NCBI GenBank assembly: GCA_014649355.1
Contig: BMSW01000006.1
Location: 372,001-436,000, forward strand
Source of the DNA: Streptomyces althioticus
GTDB taxonomy: Bacteria; Actinomycetota; Actinomycetes; Streptomycetales; Streptomycetaceae
Length of the DNA: 64,000 nt
Direction of reading: 5' to 3'
How positions within the stretch are numbered: the stretch's first letter is position 1; every line of letters starts with the position of its first letter. Made by a program: the position numbers and the translations under genes. Of this stretch, positions 1 to 8,496 are shown one piece after another. The notes under the pieces were generated by a model. It worked only from the letters and a program-made list of their open reading frames with translations. It searched no databases and was not told where the DNA came from.

Positions 1-414
1 CACCGAGCTGATCAGCCGGTCCACCGGCCGCCCCTCGTACCGCGCGGCCAGCACACCCAGCGCCACACCGGCCGGCACCAGCAGCGCCACGGTGAGCGCG
101 GCCAGCAACAGGGTCGGCCCGAAGGCGTCGGCGAGGTACCGCGCCACCGGTCGCCCGGACGTCAGCGAGGTGCCGAGGTCACCGTGGAGCAGCCCCGCCG
201 CCCAGTGCACCAGCCGCTCCCATGCGGGCCGGTCCAGCTCCAGCGCCGTACGGATCGCCTCGATGCGGGCCGGGTCCGGCTGGTCACCAGCGAGGGCGAC
301 GGCCGCGTCGCCCGGTAGCGCCTCGGTGAGCGCGAAGACCAGCAGCACCACGGCCGCGATCTGCGCCACCCCGAGCAGCAGCCGCCGGGCGACGAACGAG
401 CGCAGTCCGCTCAC
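1..414 (-). CDS. Opp/Dpp/Nik-type ABC transporter permease, 3' part outside window
   Basis: First 138 codons of an inner-membrane permease; the gene continues past base 1. It starts with GTG (bases 414-412), overlapping the stop of the binding-protein gene by 4 bp (GTGA), so the two are translationally coupled. The N-terminus has the form typical of DppB/OppB/NikB proteins: a basic RR before a first hydrophobic segment, then an ALPGD motif near residue 34, a stretch resembling the usual LG-DLG-S periplasmic loop (HGDLGTSLTSG), and a second hydrophobic helix. Together with the upstream lipoprotein it would import a peptide, nickel or metal-chelate type substrate. The second permease and ATPases are presumably beyond the window edge. 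Substrate not readable from sequence. Confidence 0.88.
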   Translation of the reverse strand, partial: MSGLRSFVARRLLLGVAQIAAVVLLVFALTEALPGDAAVALAGDQPDPARIEAIRTALELDRPAWERLVHWAAGLLHGDLGTSLTSGRPVARYLADAFGPTLLLAALTVALLVPAGVALGVLAARYEGRPVDRLISSV

Positions 415-2009
415 GCCAGCCACACCTTGTCGAAACGCGCCCAGTCCAGCGTGTTGGCGGGCGCGTTCGCCTCGACCCCGCGCACGGTGCGCGCGGTGCC
501 GATGATCCAGTCGGCGAACCCCCACACCAGGAACCCGCCCTCGGCGTGCAGCCGCCGCTGCATGCGCCCGTACACGGCGGCGCGGTCCTTCGTGTCCCGG
601 GTGGACTGCGCCTGCCGGTACAGCGCGTCGAAGTCCCGGTGCCGCCAGTGGGTGGCGTTGGTGGTGGAGCCGGTGAGCAGACGCTGCGAGATGTGCGACT
701 CGATCGGCATGGCGCCGGAGCGGTAGCAGCACAGGGTGCCCCCGTCGAGGATGTCGCTCCAGTACGAGTCCTTGCTGCCCATCCGCACGTCGACCGTGAC
801 GCCCGCCCGCTTCGCCTGGTCGCGGAAGACGCTCGCGGCCTCGGTGAACCCGGCGGCGACGGCCGAGGTGTCCAGGGTGACGCGCAGGTCCTCGGCGCCG
901 GCCCGCCTGAGCAGGAACCGCGCCTGCTCCAGGTCCTGTTCGCGCTGCGGCAGACCGTCGGCGTAGTACTCGTACCCCTTGCCGAACAGGTCGTTGCCCG
1001 TCTCGCCCGCGCCGGACAGCGCGGCGTCGACCAGTTCCTCCCGGTCGGCGATGAGGAAGAACGCACGGCGCACCCGCACGTCGTCGAAGGGCGGGCGGTC
1101 GGTCTTCATGCAGAACGCCTGCATGGCGCTGTTCCGCAGCCGCACGATGTCGATCTGGCCCTTGCCCTCGTGGGCGCGGGCCGTCGTCGGGTTCAGTTCG
1201 TGCGCGTACTCGACCTGCCCGCCGAGCAGCGCGTTGACCCGCGCCGACTCCTCGTTGGCGACGACGAACTCGACCTCGTCCAGGTACGGCGCGCCGTCCC
1301 AGTGGTCGTCGAAGCGGCGGAAGACCGCCGAACGGCCCGGTGCGAACGACACGAACCGGAAGGGACCGGAGCCGACGGGGCCGCGGTCGAAGTCGCCGGC
1401 GTGCGCGGGCACGATGTACGCGCCGAACGCGGCCAGCACGTTGGGGAATTCGGCGGTGGGCCGCTTGAGCACGAACTCGACCGACCGCGGTCCCGTGGCC
1501 CGGCTCGCGTCGAGGTCGACGGGCTCCAACGACGCCTTGGCGCGGAAGGCCTCCCGCGGATCGGCGATGCGGCGGTAACTGTGCAGCACGTCCTCGGCGG
1601 TGACCGGGCGGCCGTCGTGGAAGACCGCCTCCCGTAGCGTCACCTGCCAGCGGTCCAGCGTCCCGTTCGGCTCCCAGCGCTCCGCGAGACGCGGGCGGGC
1701 GGCCAGGTCGGGGCCGTAGTCGGCGAGCTTGTCGAACAGCGCCTTGGCGCGGGCGGCGTCGGCGAACAGGTTGGCCCGGTGCGGGTCGAGCGTTTCGCTC
1801 GCGCCGCCGCCCGCGAACGCGGCACGCAGCCGCCCGCCCCGCCGCGGCGTGCCGCCCGTCCTGGGATCACCGCCGTTACCGGAACCGCCGCAGGCCGCGA
1901 GCGGGAACGCGCCGAGCGTGGCGGCGCCCGTCGCGGCGAGGAAGCCGCGGCGGCGCAGCCCCGGGAAGCGACTGCCGGAAGGCAGGGGGGAAACACGGTC
2001 GTCGTGCAT
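411..2009 (-). CDS. ABC transporter substrate-binding lipoprotein, peptide/nickel (SBP_bac_5) family
   Basis: A 532-residue extracellular solute receptor. Residues 19-21 are RRR followed by a hydrophobic stretch ending in a lipobox (PLAAC, Cys40), which is a Tat-type lipoprotein signal. The mature protein has the family pattern: an early ETLDPHRANL segment, GGR/LRAAF at the domain start, and FHDGRPVTAEDVLHSYRRI near residue 130, typical of OppA/DppA/NikA proteins. Start chosen at ATG 2009, with an AAGGA ribosome site about 9 nt upstream. It follows the methyltransferase gene by 41 bp and overlaps the permease by 4 bp. In this family metal-chelate binders such as NikA and CntA sit beside peptide binders; the biosynthetic genes upstream make uptake of a self-made chelator an attractive inference but not a demonstrated one. 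Confidence 0.9.
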   Translation of the reverse strand: MHDDRVSPLPSGSRFPGLRRRGFLAATGAATLGAFPLAACGGSGNGGDPRTGGTPRRGGRLRAAFAGGGASETLDPHRANLFADAARAKALFDKLADYGPDLAARPRLAERWEPNGTLDRWQVTLREAVFHDGRPVTAEDVLHSYRRIADPREAFRAKASLEPVDLDASRATGPRSVEFVLKRPTAEFPNVLAAFGAYIVPAHAGDFDRGPVGSGPFRFVSFAPGRSAVFRRFDDHWDGAPYLDEVEFVVANEESARVNALLGGQVEYAHELNPTTARAHEGKGQIDIVRLRNSAMQAFCMKTDRPPFDDVRVRRAFFLIADREELVDAALSGAGETGNDLFGKGYEYYADGLPQREQDLEQARFLLRRAGAEDLRVTLDTSAVAAGFTEAASVFRDQAKRAGVTVDVRMGSKDSYWSDILDGGTLCCYRSGAMPIESHISQRLLTGSTTNATHWRHRDFDALYRQAQSTRDTKDRAAVYGRMQRRLHAEGGFLVWGFADWIIGTARTVRGVEANAPANTLDWARFDKVWLA

Positions 2010-2050
2010 GAGGAGATCCTTCTGTCTGTCGGAAGAGTGAGAAGCGGAGG

Positions 2051-2857
2051 TCAGTGCCGGGCGGCACGGGCCACCACGTGCAGCCGGTCGGCGTCGGCGG
2101 TACGGCCGGGCGGGAGCCCCTCGTGCCAGAGCGGTTCGGTGCGCGGGCCGGGACCGTCGTGCAGTTCCAGCACCTCGAAACCGTGCGCGGTCAGGAAGTG
2201 GCGCAGCTCTTGCGGGAACAGCAGCCGCCAGGCGGAACGCTCCTCGACCGGCTCCGCGCCGTCGCCCGTGCTCCACACCCGCGTCCGGCGCAGAAGCTGC
2301 GCCGTGCGGTCCACGCCGAGCGTGGTGACGGACCGGTGCACGGTGCCCCGCCAGGCGAAGGCGGCATCGGTGGGAGAGTCGAGAAGGTCGGTGCGGCCCA
2401 GGAAGTACGCGCCGTTGCGCATCTCCGCGACCAGCAGGCCGCCGGGGCCCAGCGCGCGCCGGCAGGAGGACAGGAAGTGGTCGAGCTGCTCGTTGGTGTG
2501 GCAGTACAGCAGCGCGCTGTCCAGGCACACCACGGCGTCGAACACCGCCGGCCCGAAGTCGAATCCGTGCAGGTCGGCCCGTACGTAGTCGGGCCCCGGA
2601 CGGTGGATGCGGGCGTAGGCGAGCATCGGCTCGGACAGGTCGGCCGCGGTCACCCGCCGGCCCGCTCCGTGCAGGTGGGCGGCGTCGCGGCCGGTGCCGC
2701 ACCCCATGTCCAGCACACGCGGTCCCGCGCCGTGCCGGCGCAGACAGTCCTCCGCCCAGCGTCCGGCCAGGCGTCCGGGGTCGGGGAAGCGGGCCTCGTA
2801 CAGCTCGGGCCGGTCCGTGAGGAGCGTGCGGGCATGCCCGTTCACCTCGGGAGTCAT
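2051..2857 (-). CDS. Class I SAM-dependent methyltransferase
   Basis: 268 residues with a clear class I methyltransferase core: motif I VLDMGCGTGRD (residues 48-58) binds S-adenosylmethionine, an acidic residue follows at AADLSEPML, and FDAVVCLDSALLY is the post-motif I/motif IV region. The enzyme is cytoplasmic and probably modifies a small molecule. It sits 15 bp after the MFS exporter and 41 bp before the binding protein, inside an operon that otherwise looks like amino-acid-derived metabolite synthesis and transport, so its substrate is probably the operon product or an intermediate. No feature identifies N-, O- or C-methylation. Start ATG 2857. Confidence 0.88.
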   Translation of the reverse strand: MTPEVNGHARTLLTDRPELYEARFPDPGRLAGRWAEDCLRRHGAGPRVLDMGCGTGRDAAHLHGAGRRVTAADLSEPMLAYARIHRPGPDYVRADLHGFDFGPAVFDAVVCLDSALLYCHTNEQLDHFLSSCRRALGPGGLLVAEMRNGAYFLGRTDLLDSPTDAAFAWRGTVHRSVTTLGVDRTAQLLRRTRVWSTGDGAEPVEERSAWRLLFPQELRHFLTAHGFEVLELHDGPGPRTEPLWHEGLPPGRTADADRLHVVARAARH

Positions 2858-2872
2858 GTGGATGTCGCCCCC

Positions 2873-4141
2873 TCAGACCGTCGCCGGCACGGCCGGCTCC
2901 GACGGCGCGGGCAGCGAACCCAGCCGCCGCAGCCACGCCACCCCGAGCGCCGACACCAGCCCGGACAGGGCACAGCACACCCACGGCAGCCAGGGAGCCC
3001 CGGCCCGCGCACCTGTGTCCATGGCCCACCCGACGACCGTGTTGCCCACCGCCGCCGCCACGCCCGAGACGACGTAGAACACGCCGAAGTAGGTGCCGGT
3101 GAGCCCGGGGCGCCCGTAGGCGGGGATCAGCTCCATCACGAACGGCTGCGCCACCATCACCCCCAGGCTCAGCAGCAGCGCACCGGCCAGCACGGGCAGG
3201 ACGCGCAGCACCCCGTCCGCCACGCCGTCCGGCGTACCGGAGCCGCCGCCCACCGCCAGCGCCGGGGGCAGGAAGCCCACCGCCATCAGACCCAGCCCGG
3301 TGACGATCCAGCGCCCCCGCTGCCCGCGCCTCTTCAGGGCGCGGGTGACCCGCAGTTGCAGGGTCAGATGGGCGAGGGTGCCGAGGAGCAGGACGAGTCC
3401 GGGTGCGCCGTCCCAGCCGGTGGCCCGCCGCGCGCCGTCGGGCAGCAGCAGGTACAGCTGGCTCTCGAGGGTGAACATGCCGACCATGGCGAGCGCGAAC
3501 GCGAGGAACGGCCGGTTGCCGAGCACCTCCCGCCAGTCCGCCGGCACCGAACCGCCGTCACGCGGCCGCGTCGCACGGGCGGGCAGCACCATCACCTGGG
3601 CGAGGGTCAGGACGGCGAAGATCCCGGCGGCCGTCAGCGCCGACGTACGGAAGTCGACCAGCAGCAGCGCGCTGCCCAGCAGCGGCCCCACCAGGGCACC
3701 GGCCGCCGCGAACACGCTGAACAGGGCGAAGGCCTCCGCCTCGCGCCCGTCCGCCTCCTGGGCGATGTACGCGCGCACGGCGGGGTTGAACAGCGCCCCC
3801 GCGAAGCCGCTGAGCACGGACGCGGCCAGCAGCACCACCAGGCCGTCCCCGAACGCGAACAGGGCGAACCCGAAGGTACGCAGCGCACATCCGGCGATGA
3901 TGACGCCCCGCGCGCCGAGCCGGTCGGAGGCCGAACCCCCGACCACGAACAGCCCCTGCTGGCTCAGGGTGCGCACGCCGAGGACGACGCCGACGACGGC
4001 GGCCGACATGCCGAGGTTCTCGGTGAGGTGGGTGGCGAGGTAGGGGACGAGCAGGTAGAAGCCGATGTTCACGCCGAACTGGTTGAGGAGCAGCAGCCGG
4101 ACCGCGACGGGGAAGCGGCGTATCTCGTGCCAGGTGCTCAC
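2873..4141 (-). CDS. MFS transporter, probable exporter of the operon product
   Basis: 422-residue integral membrane protein with about twelve hydrophobic segments. The GVRTLSQQGLFVVGGSASDRLGAR segment carries the G-x-x-x-D-R-x-G/R loop 2-3 signature of the major facilitator superfamily. The start is GTG 4141, overlapping the epimerase stop by 4 bp. It follows the biosynthetic genes and precedes the methyltransferase and ABC importer, the arrangement found in metallophore clusters, where an MFS pump secretes the chelator and an ABC system reimports it. That role is inferred from context; sequence alone would only allow drug or metabolite efflux. Confidence 0.88.
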   Translation of the reverse strand: MSTWHEIRRFPVAVRLLLLNQFGVNIGFYLLVPYLATHLTENLGMSAAVVGVVLGVRTLSQQGLFVVGGSASDRLGARGVIIAGCALRTFGFALFAFGDGLVVLLAASVLSGFAGALFNPAVRAYIAQEADGREAEAFALFSVFAAAGALVGPLLGSALLLVDFRTSALTAAGIFAVLTLAQVMVLPARATRPRDGGSVPADWREVLGNRPFLAFALAMVGMFTLESQLYLLLPDGARRATGWDGAPGLVLLLGTLAHLTLQLRVTRALKRRGQRGRWIVTGLGLMAVGFLPPALAVGGGSGTPDGVADGVLRVLPVLAGALLLSLGVMVAQPFVMELIPAYGRPGLTGTYFGVFYVVSGVAAAVGNTVVGWAMDTGARAGAPWLPWVCCALSGLVSALGVAWLRRLGSLPAPSEPAVPATV

Positions 4142-5214
4142 CGGGCGCCCACCGCCGCCCTGCGTCCGAGGCGCACGGCCCGCGGCTCGACTCCCAGTCC
4201 GGGCAGGCCACTTGTCCGTACGTGTCCGTCCTCGCCGCCGATGCCGGTCCACGGGTCGTGGGCGAGCAGCAGATGACCGTCGAGGTCGGTCCAGCGTGCC
4301 AGTCCCGCCAGATGCACCGCGGGCGCCAGTCCGAGGCTGCTGGCGGTCAGGCAGCCCAGCATCAACGCGGTGCCGCTGCCCGCGACCGTCTCCGCGATCC
4401 GCAGCGCGGCGTGCACTCCGCCGCACTTGGCGAGCTTCACGTTGACGCCGTGGACGCGCCCGGCGAGCCGGCGTACGTCCTCGAGACCGACGGCGTCCTC
4501 GTCGGCGATCACCGGCAGCGGTGAGCGCTCGGCCAGCGCGGCCAGCCCTTCCGGATCACCGGGGGCGACGGGCTGCTCGACGGCCTCCACGCCGAGGGCG
4601 GCGAAACGGGGGAGCAGCGCGGCCGCCCGGCGGGGCGTCCACGCGCCGTTCGGGTCGAGCAGCAGGCGGGCGTGGGGCGCCGCGTCCCGGACGACACGCA
4701 GCCGCTCGACGTCCTCCTCCGGGTCGGGCAGCCCCGCCTTCACCTTGAGGACCTGGAAGCCGCTCGCCGTGAGCGCGCGGGCCTGCGCCGCCGCGTGGAG
4801 AGGGGAGGTGATGCCGATCGTGCGGGCGGTCGCGACGACCGGCGGCTGCCGGAACCCGAGGACCCGGTGCACGGGGCGGCCGGCGCGGACGCCGACGAGG
4901 TCGAGCAGGGCCGCCTCCACGGCGGCCCGCACGGCCGGGGGAGTGGCGCCACCGGCCAACTCGCCCGCTCGTAGCGATTCCAGGGCGGCGGCCGGATCCG
5001 GGTAGCGGCCGAGCTCCCGGGCGGCATCGGCGAAGCGGCGGCGCAGGGTCGCCGCGTCCAGGCCGTAGTAGACGCTGGACACGGCCTCGCCGTGGCCGGT
5101 GACGCCGCCGTGCTCGACGCTCAGCCACACGGCGTCACGGGAGGCCATGACGGAACGGGATATGCGCAGCGGCTCGGTGAGGTCGAGCCGCACGGTGCGG
5201 GTGGCGGCCTTCAC
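4138..5214 (-). CDS. Enolase-superfamily dipeptide epimerase-like enzyme
   Basis: 358 residues, muconate-lactonizing-enzyme/L-Ala-D/L-Glu epimerase subgroup. The expected TIM-barrel catalytic set is visible: KxK (Lys157/Lys159), metal ligands Asp187, Glu213 and Asp238 in LLDPNG, EQPVAP and IADED, and the opposite-face lysine in VNVKLAKCGG (Lys260/Lys263). These residues abstract an alpha proton from a metal-bound carboxylate and epimerise an amino-acid stereocentre, often in a dipeptide. Coupled by 4-bp overlaps to the PLP enzyme before it and the MFS gene after it. Beside an ATP-grasp ligase, a dipeptide made by the ligase is the likely substrate. The start is GTG 5214. Ordinary murein-peptide recycling is possible but fits the neighbours poorly. 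Confidence 0.85.
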   Translation of the reverse strand: MKAATRTVRLDLTEPLRISRSVMASRDAVWLSVEHGGVTGHGEAVSSVYYGLDAATLRRRFADAARELGRYPDPAAALESLRAGELAGGATPPAVRAAVEAALLDLVGVRAGRPVHRVLGFRQPPVVATARTIGITSPLHAAAQARALTASGFQVLKVKAGLPDPEEDVERLRVVRDAAPHARLLLDPNGAWTPRRAAALLPRFAALGVEAVEQPVAPGDPEGLAALAERSPLPVIADEDAVGLEDVRRLAGRVHGVNVKLAKCGGVHAALRIAETVAGSGTALMLGCLTASSLGLAPAVHLAGLARWTDLDGHLLLAHDPWTGIGGEDGHVRTSGLPGLGVEPRAVRLGRRAAVGAR

Positions 5215-6308
5215 GGGGTCCTCCCTGCGGGCGGTGCGGTCTTCAGCGGATCGGACACACGGGCGCAGCGCACCCAGCCGGTGGCCTCGGCCGCCCGCGG
5301 GTGCGGGATCTCCACGGGCCGGGTGGCCGCGGCGGTGAGGTCGAGGCCGTGCGCGGCGGCGAAGTCGTCGTCGTAGACGGTGCCGAGGTAGCGGTGCGGA
5401 CCGTCGGGGAAGACGGTCGCGACGACCGCGCCCGGGTGGACGCGGGCCGCCCAGGCGGCGACACGGGCCACGGCGCCGGTGCTCCAGCCGCCGCTGACGA
5501 AGCTCTCCGAGGCGAGCCGCCGGCAGGTGTCCACCGCCTCCGCCGGGCCGACCCAGTGCACCTCGTCGAACGCGTCGTGACGGACGTTGCGCGGGTGGAT
5601 GCTGCTGCCCAGCCCGCGCATCAGCCGCGGCCGGGCGGGCTGCCCGAAGATGGTGGAGCCGGTGGCGTCCACGCCGATCAGCCGCAGCCCGGGCCAGTGC
5701 CGGCGCAGCGGACCGACGATGCCCGCACTGTGCCCGCCCGTGCCGACGCTGCACACCAGGATGTCCAGATGGTCCAGCTGCACGGCGAGTTCGGCGGCGA
5801 GCGAGGCGTAACCGGCGCTGTTGCCCGGGTTGTTGTACTGGTCGGGCCAGTACGCGCCGGGCAGCTCGGCCAGCAGTTCCCGGAGCCGGGCCAGCCGTGC
5901 GGCCTGCCAGCCGCCCCGCGCGGCGGGACGGTCCACGATCTCGAGCCGGACCCCGTGGGCCCGCAGCAGCCGCCGCATGGACGGTTCCAGTTCGCCGTCG
6001 CCCACCAGGACGACCGGATGGCCGAGGGCCTGCCCCGCGAAGGCGAGTCCCAGGCCCAGCGTGCCGGACGTCGACTCCACCACCGGGGCGCCGGGCCGCA
6101 GCAGACCCCGCTCACGGGCGTCCAGCAGCATCGACACGGCGGGCCGTGCCTTCATCCCGCCGGCCGCGAGACCTTCGAGCTTCGCCCAGAACCCGGGGTG
6201 CGGATCCGGCAGCCCGGCCGTGACCCGCACGACGGGCGTACGTCCCAGCAGGGACAGCAGCTCCGGCCGCGCCACGGGCGGGGCGACGGGAGCGACGGCG
6301 GCGGTCAC
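5211..6308 (-). CDS. PLP-dependent cysteine-synthase-like enzyme
   Basis: 365 residues, fold type II PLP family (cysteine synthase/SbnA-like). The Schiff-base lysine is probably Lys53 in GGMKARPA; the phosphate/carboxylate loop is STSGTLG (residues 79-85); the cofactor phosphate loop is GTGGHSAG (189-196). The lysine motif departs from the usual N-P-x-G-S-x-K-D-R pattern (no Asn, no KDR), which suggests a substrate other than O-acetylserine. Such enzymes do beta-replacements on O-activated serine, for example to make diaminopropionate precursors in siderophore pathways. GTG start 6308; 4-bp overlaps on both sides. The position in the operon argues for a biosynthetic rather than housekeeping role. 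Exact reaction unknown. Confidence 0.85.
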   Translation of the reverse strand: MTAAVAPVAPPVARPELLSLLGRTPVVRVTAGLPDPHPGFWAKLEGLAAGGMKARPAVSMLLDARERGLLRPGAPVVESTSGTLGLGLAFAGQALGHPVVLVGDGELEPSMRRLLRAHGVRLEIVDRPAARGGWQAARLARLRELLAELPGAYWPDQYNNPGNSAGYASLAAELAVQLDHLDILVCSVGTGGHSAGIVGPLRRHWPGLRLIGVDATGSTIFGQPARPRLMRGLGSSIHPRNVRHDAFDEVHWVGPAEAVDTCRRLASESFVSGGWSTGAVARVAAWAARVHPGAVVATVFPDGPHRYLGTVYDDDFAAAHGLDLTAAATRPVEIPHPRAAEATGWVRCARVSDPLKTAPPAGRTP

Positions 6309-7141
6309 CGCGCACCCCCTCGGTACACGTGCAGCGTGCTCGGACCGCCGTCCAGCCAGAAGAAGGGGTACGGCTCCGCGCACACCGCGCTCACCCCGTG
6401 CCCCACGAAGCGGGGCAGTACGGCACTGCCCGTCTGCGCGAACGTCACGAGCCGCTTGCCGTGTTCGAGGGCGTGACGCCGCAGCGGCTCGAAGGTGCCG
6501 TTGCCCAGCGTCATCCCGGACACCAGCAGCGCGTCGCACCGGTGCGCCTCGGCGAGCGCGTCGGTGACGACGCCCTCACCCCACTCGGTGACCCCGCCCT
6601 TGAAGTCGCACGCCACGTAGGCCAGGTGCCTGGCACGCAGCGCCTCCAGCAGGGAGTTGACCACCCCGACCACCAGCACGGTGGCCCCCGGCGGCAGATC
6701 CAGCAGCCCGACGACCGTCCGCGCCCGCGCGCGGGACTTCTCCAGCGAGGTCCCGGCGGGCACGCGCACGGGCCGGGCACCGTGCTCCGGGGTGTGCGGA
6801 GCGACGTGCATCAGGTAGGCGTCCAGCGCGGCCACCCGCACGGGAGTCCGTGGGTGACGCAGCAGCCGGTCCACGCCCGCACCCGCGCAGTCCTCGACCA
6901 CACCGTCGTCCAGTGCCCCGGGCTCCACCGCGCAACTGCCGACGGCCGCGCCGACCCGCAGCCCCAGCACCTCGTTGCGGTAACCGGTGCCCCGCCCGTC
7001 GTGCCGTACGGCCTGCCGGGTCGTGAAGGCCACGGCGACCCGCAGCCCCGCCGGGTCCGGGCCCAGCTCCCCGGCCAGGGCGCATCGCAGCAGCGTCTCG
7101 TACGTCGGCGCCCCGACGGGCGAGGATGTGACGGCCGTCAT
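6305..7141 (-). CDS. Rossmann-like protein resembling DUF364 (putative heavy-metal chelation domain)
   Basis: 278 residues, cytoplasmic, no signal or membrane segment. The C-terminal half has alternating strands and glycine turns of a Rossmann-like fold: VLVVGVVNSLLEAL, ALLVSGMTLGNGTFEPLRRHA, then a YPFFWLDGG segment near the end. This layout matches DUF364-type proteins, which Pfam describes as putative heavy-metal chelation domains; I assign it by resemblance and no enzymatic role is established that I know of. Starts with ATG overlapping the ATP-grasp stop by 4 bp and itself overlaps the PLP gene by 4 bp, so stoichiometric expression with both is likely. It may be an unrecognised biosynthetic enzyme of the operon product. 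Confidence 0.65.
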   Translation of the reverse strand: MTAVTSSPVGAPTYETLLRCALAGELGPDPAGLRVAVAFTTRQAVRHDGRGTGYRNEVLGLRVGAAVGSCAVEPGALDDGVVEDCAGAGVDRLLRHPRTPVRVAALDAYLMHVAPHTPEHGARPVRVPAGTSLEKSRARARTVVGLLDLPPGATVLVVGVVNSLLEALRARHLAYVACDFKGGVTEWGEGVVTDALAEAHRCDALLVSGMTLGNGTFEPLRRHALEHGKRLVTFAQTGSAVLPRFVGHGVSAVCAEPYPFFWLDGGPSTLHVYRGGAR

Positions 7142-8394
7142 CGGATCACCATCCCCGACCGCAGCTCCGCGAGCAGACCCTCGACCCGCTCACGGGCGCC
7201 CGTCCCCCCGGTGTCGCCCACCATGACGTGCCCGAGGTAGTCGTTGTTGCTGCCCGTCGCCCGCACCTGCCGGCCGGGCTCGGCGAGCTCCGCCTCCAGC
7301 ACGTCCGGCCGGGTCCGCAGCCCCGTGTCGTCGAGAGCCGCGAGCGTGCCCGTGGTCTGCGGGACGAGGAACCCGATCGCGGCGGACCGCAGCCCGGTGT
7401 CCGTGCGGCGCAGGTCGGGCGCCCGGCCCAGCGACACGTCGACGAACGCCGCGACCAGGTCGACGCCGGTGACATGGCGGACGAGCTCGGTGATGCGGTT
7501 GCCGGCGGGCCGCGGATTGACCTCGACCACGCGCGGCCCGGCCGACGTCAGCTTGATCTCCGTGTGCGCCACGCCCCCTTCGGTCAGCCCCAGAGCCTTG
7601 AGCGCGTCCAGGGCGGTCCGTACGACCTCCTCCGCCTCGGCGGCCGGCAGCGCGGCGGGGAACATGTGGCCCGTCTCGACGAACGCCGGCGCGCCGCCGA
7701 CGCTCTTGTCGGTCACCCCGACCACCTGCACCGCGCCCGCGTGGGACACGGTCTCGACGCTCACCTCCGGCCCGTCCATCAGCTCCTCCAGCAGCACCGC
7801 CGGAGCGCGCCGCTGACCCCGCGCGTTGACCGGGAAGCCACCCATCGCCCGTACGGCCGAGGCGAGTTGTGCTTCGTCGTCCACCCGCCGTACGAACATC
7901 CCCGCGCACAGGTCGACGGGCTTGACCACCAGCGGATACCCGATGTCCCGTGCGGCCGCCGCCAGTTCGGCCCACTCCTCATGGACGGCGAACCGGGGAC
8001 CCGGCACGCCCGCCTCGTCCAGCACCAGCCGGGTGGCGTCCTTGCGGCAGGCGTTCCGCACGGCCTCGGCGTCCGGCGCGGGGAGGCCGAGCCGCTCGGC
8101 GGCCAGGGCGGCCGTCGGCAGGTAGTAGTCGCAGGACGTGAGGATCCCGTCGAAGCCGAGCACCTCGTGCAGCCGTTCCACGAACGGCAGCAGGGAGTCC
8201 GGGTCGTTGGTGTCCGCCGTGACCACGTCGCGCGCCCCCAGCAACGGGTGGGCCGCGCCCTCGGGCGCTGTACGCAGGTAGTGGTGCAGGTCGCGGGTGA
8301 GGAACGTGAACGAGTGTCCGCCCTCCTGTATCGCCCGTGGCAGCAGCCTGCTCATCGATCCGACCCAGCTCTCGACCACCAGCAGATGAGCCAC
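7138..8394 (-). CDS. ATP-grasp carboxylate-amine ligase
   Basis: 418 residues, first gene of the operon. ATP-grasp features are in order: N-terminal pre-ATP-grasp Rossmann region with TSCDYYLPTAALAAERLGLP, ATP-binding lysine in YPLVVKPVDLCAG (Lys158), the adenine-contact EELMDGPEVSVE (about 203-214), and Mg-ligand residues in HTEIKL (Glu279) and EVNPRPAGNR (291-300). The family forms an acyl-phosphate from a carboxylate and condenses it with an amine; this subtype resembles L-amino-acid ligases making dipeptides. GTG start at 8394 with AAGGGG just upstream. A Fur/Zur-like box sits about 105 bp before the start. It is probably the bond-forming enzyme of the operon. Substrates cannot be deduced. 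Confidence 0.88.
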   Translation of the reverse strand: MAHLLVVESWVGSMSRLLPRAIQEGGHSFTFLTRDLHHYLRTAPEGAAHPLLGARDVVTADTNDPDSLLPFVERLHEVLGFDGILTSCDYYLPTAALAAERLGLPAPDAEAVRNACRKDATRLVLDEAGVPGPRFAVHEEWAELAAAARDIGYPLVVKPVDLCAGMFVRRVDDEAQLASAVRAMGGFPVNARGQRRAPAVLLEELMDGPEVSVETVSHAGAVQVVGVTDKSVGGAPAFVETGHMFPAALPAAEAEEVVRTALDALKALGLTEGGVAHTEIKLTSAGPRVVEVNPRPAGNRITELVRHVTGVDLVAAFVDVSLGRAPDLRRTDTGLRSAAIGFLVPQTTGTLAALDDTGLRTRPDVLEAELAEPGRQVRATGSNNDYLGHVMVGDTGGTGARERVEGLLAELRSGMVIR

Positions 8395-8442
8395 AACTCC
8401 CCTTTTCGTGCCCTGCCCTGAGGCGCGGTTGCGATGACGGGG

Positions 8443-8479
8443 CAGCCCGAGAAGACCCCTCGAGCGAGGGGCCGGGCTG
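8443..8479 (-). promoter_or_regulatory. Two-tier leader hairpin before the ATP-grasp operon
   Basis: Between the Fur/Zur-like box and the first start codon, CAGCCCG (8443-8449) can pair with CGGGCTG (8473-8479), and inside it CCCCTC (8456-8461) with GAGGGG (8466-8471) around a GAGC loop. It would form in the operon 5' leader. It could be an attenuator or simply mRNA structure; no U-tract follows it, so plain intrinsic termination is unlikely. Confidence 0.4.
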
Positions 8480-8496
8480 CGCGCAAGACGCGATAA

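Noticed and set aside
2054..4276. A 740-codon plus-strand frame opposite the methyltransferase and MFS genes
   Set aside because: Low-complexity Gln/Arg/His-rich product; it crosses two real genes on the other strand.
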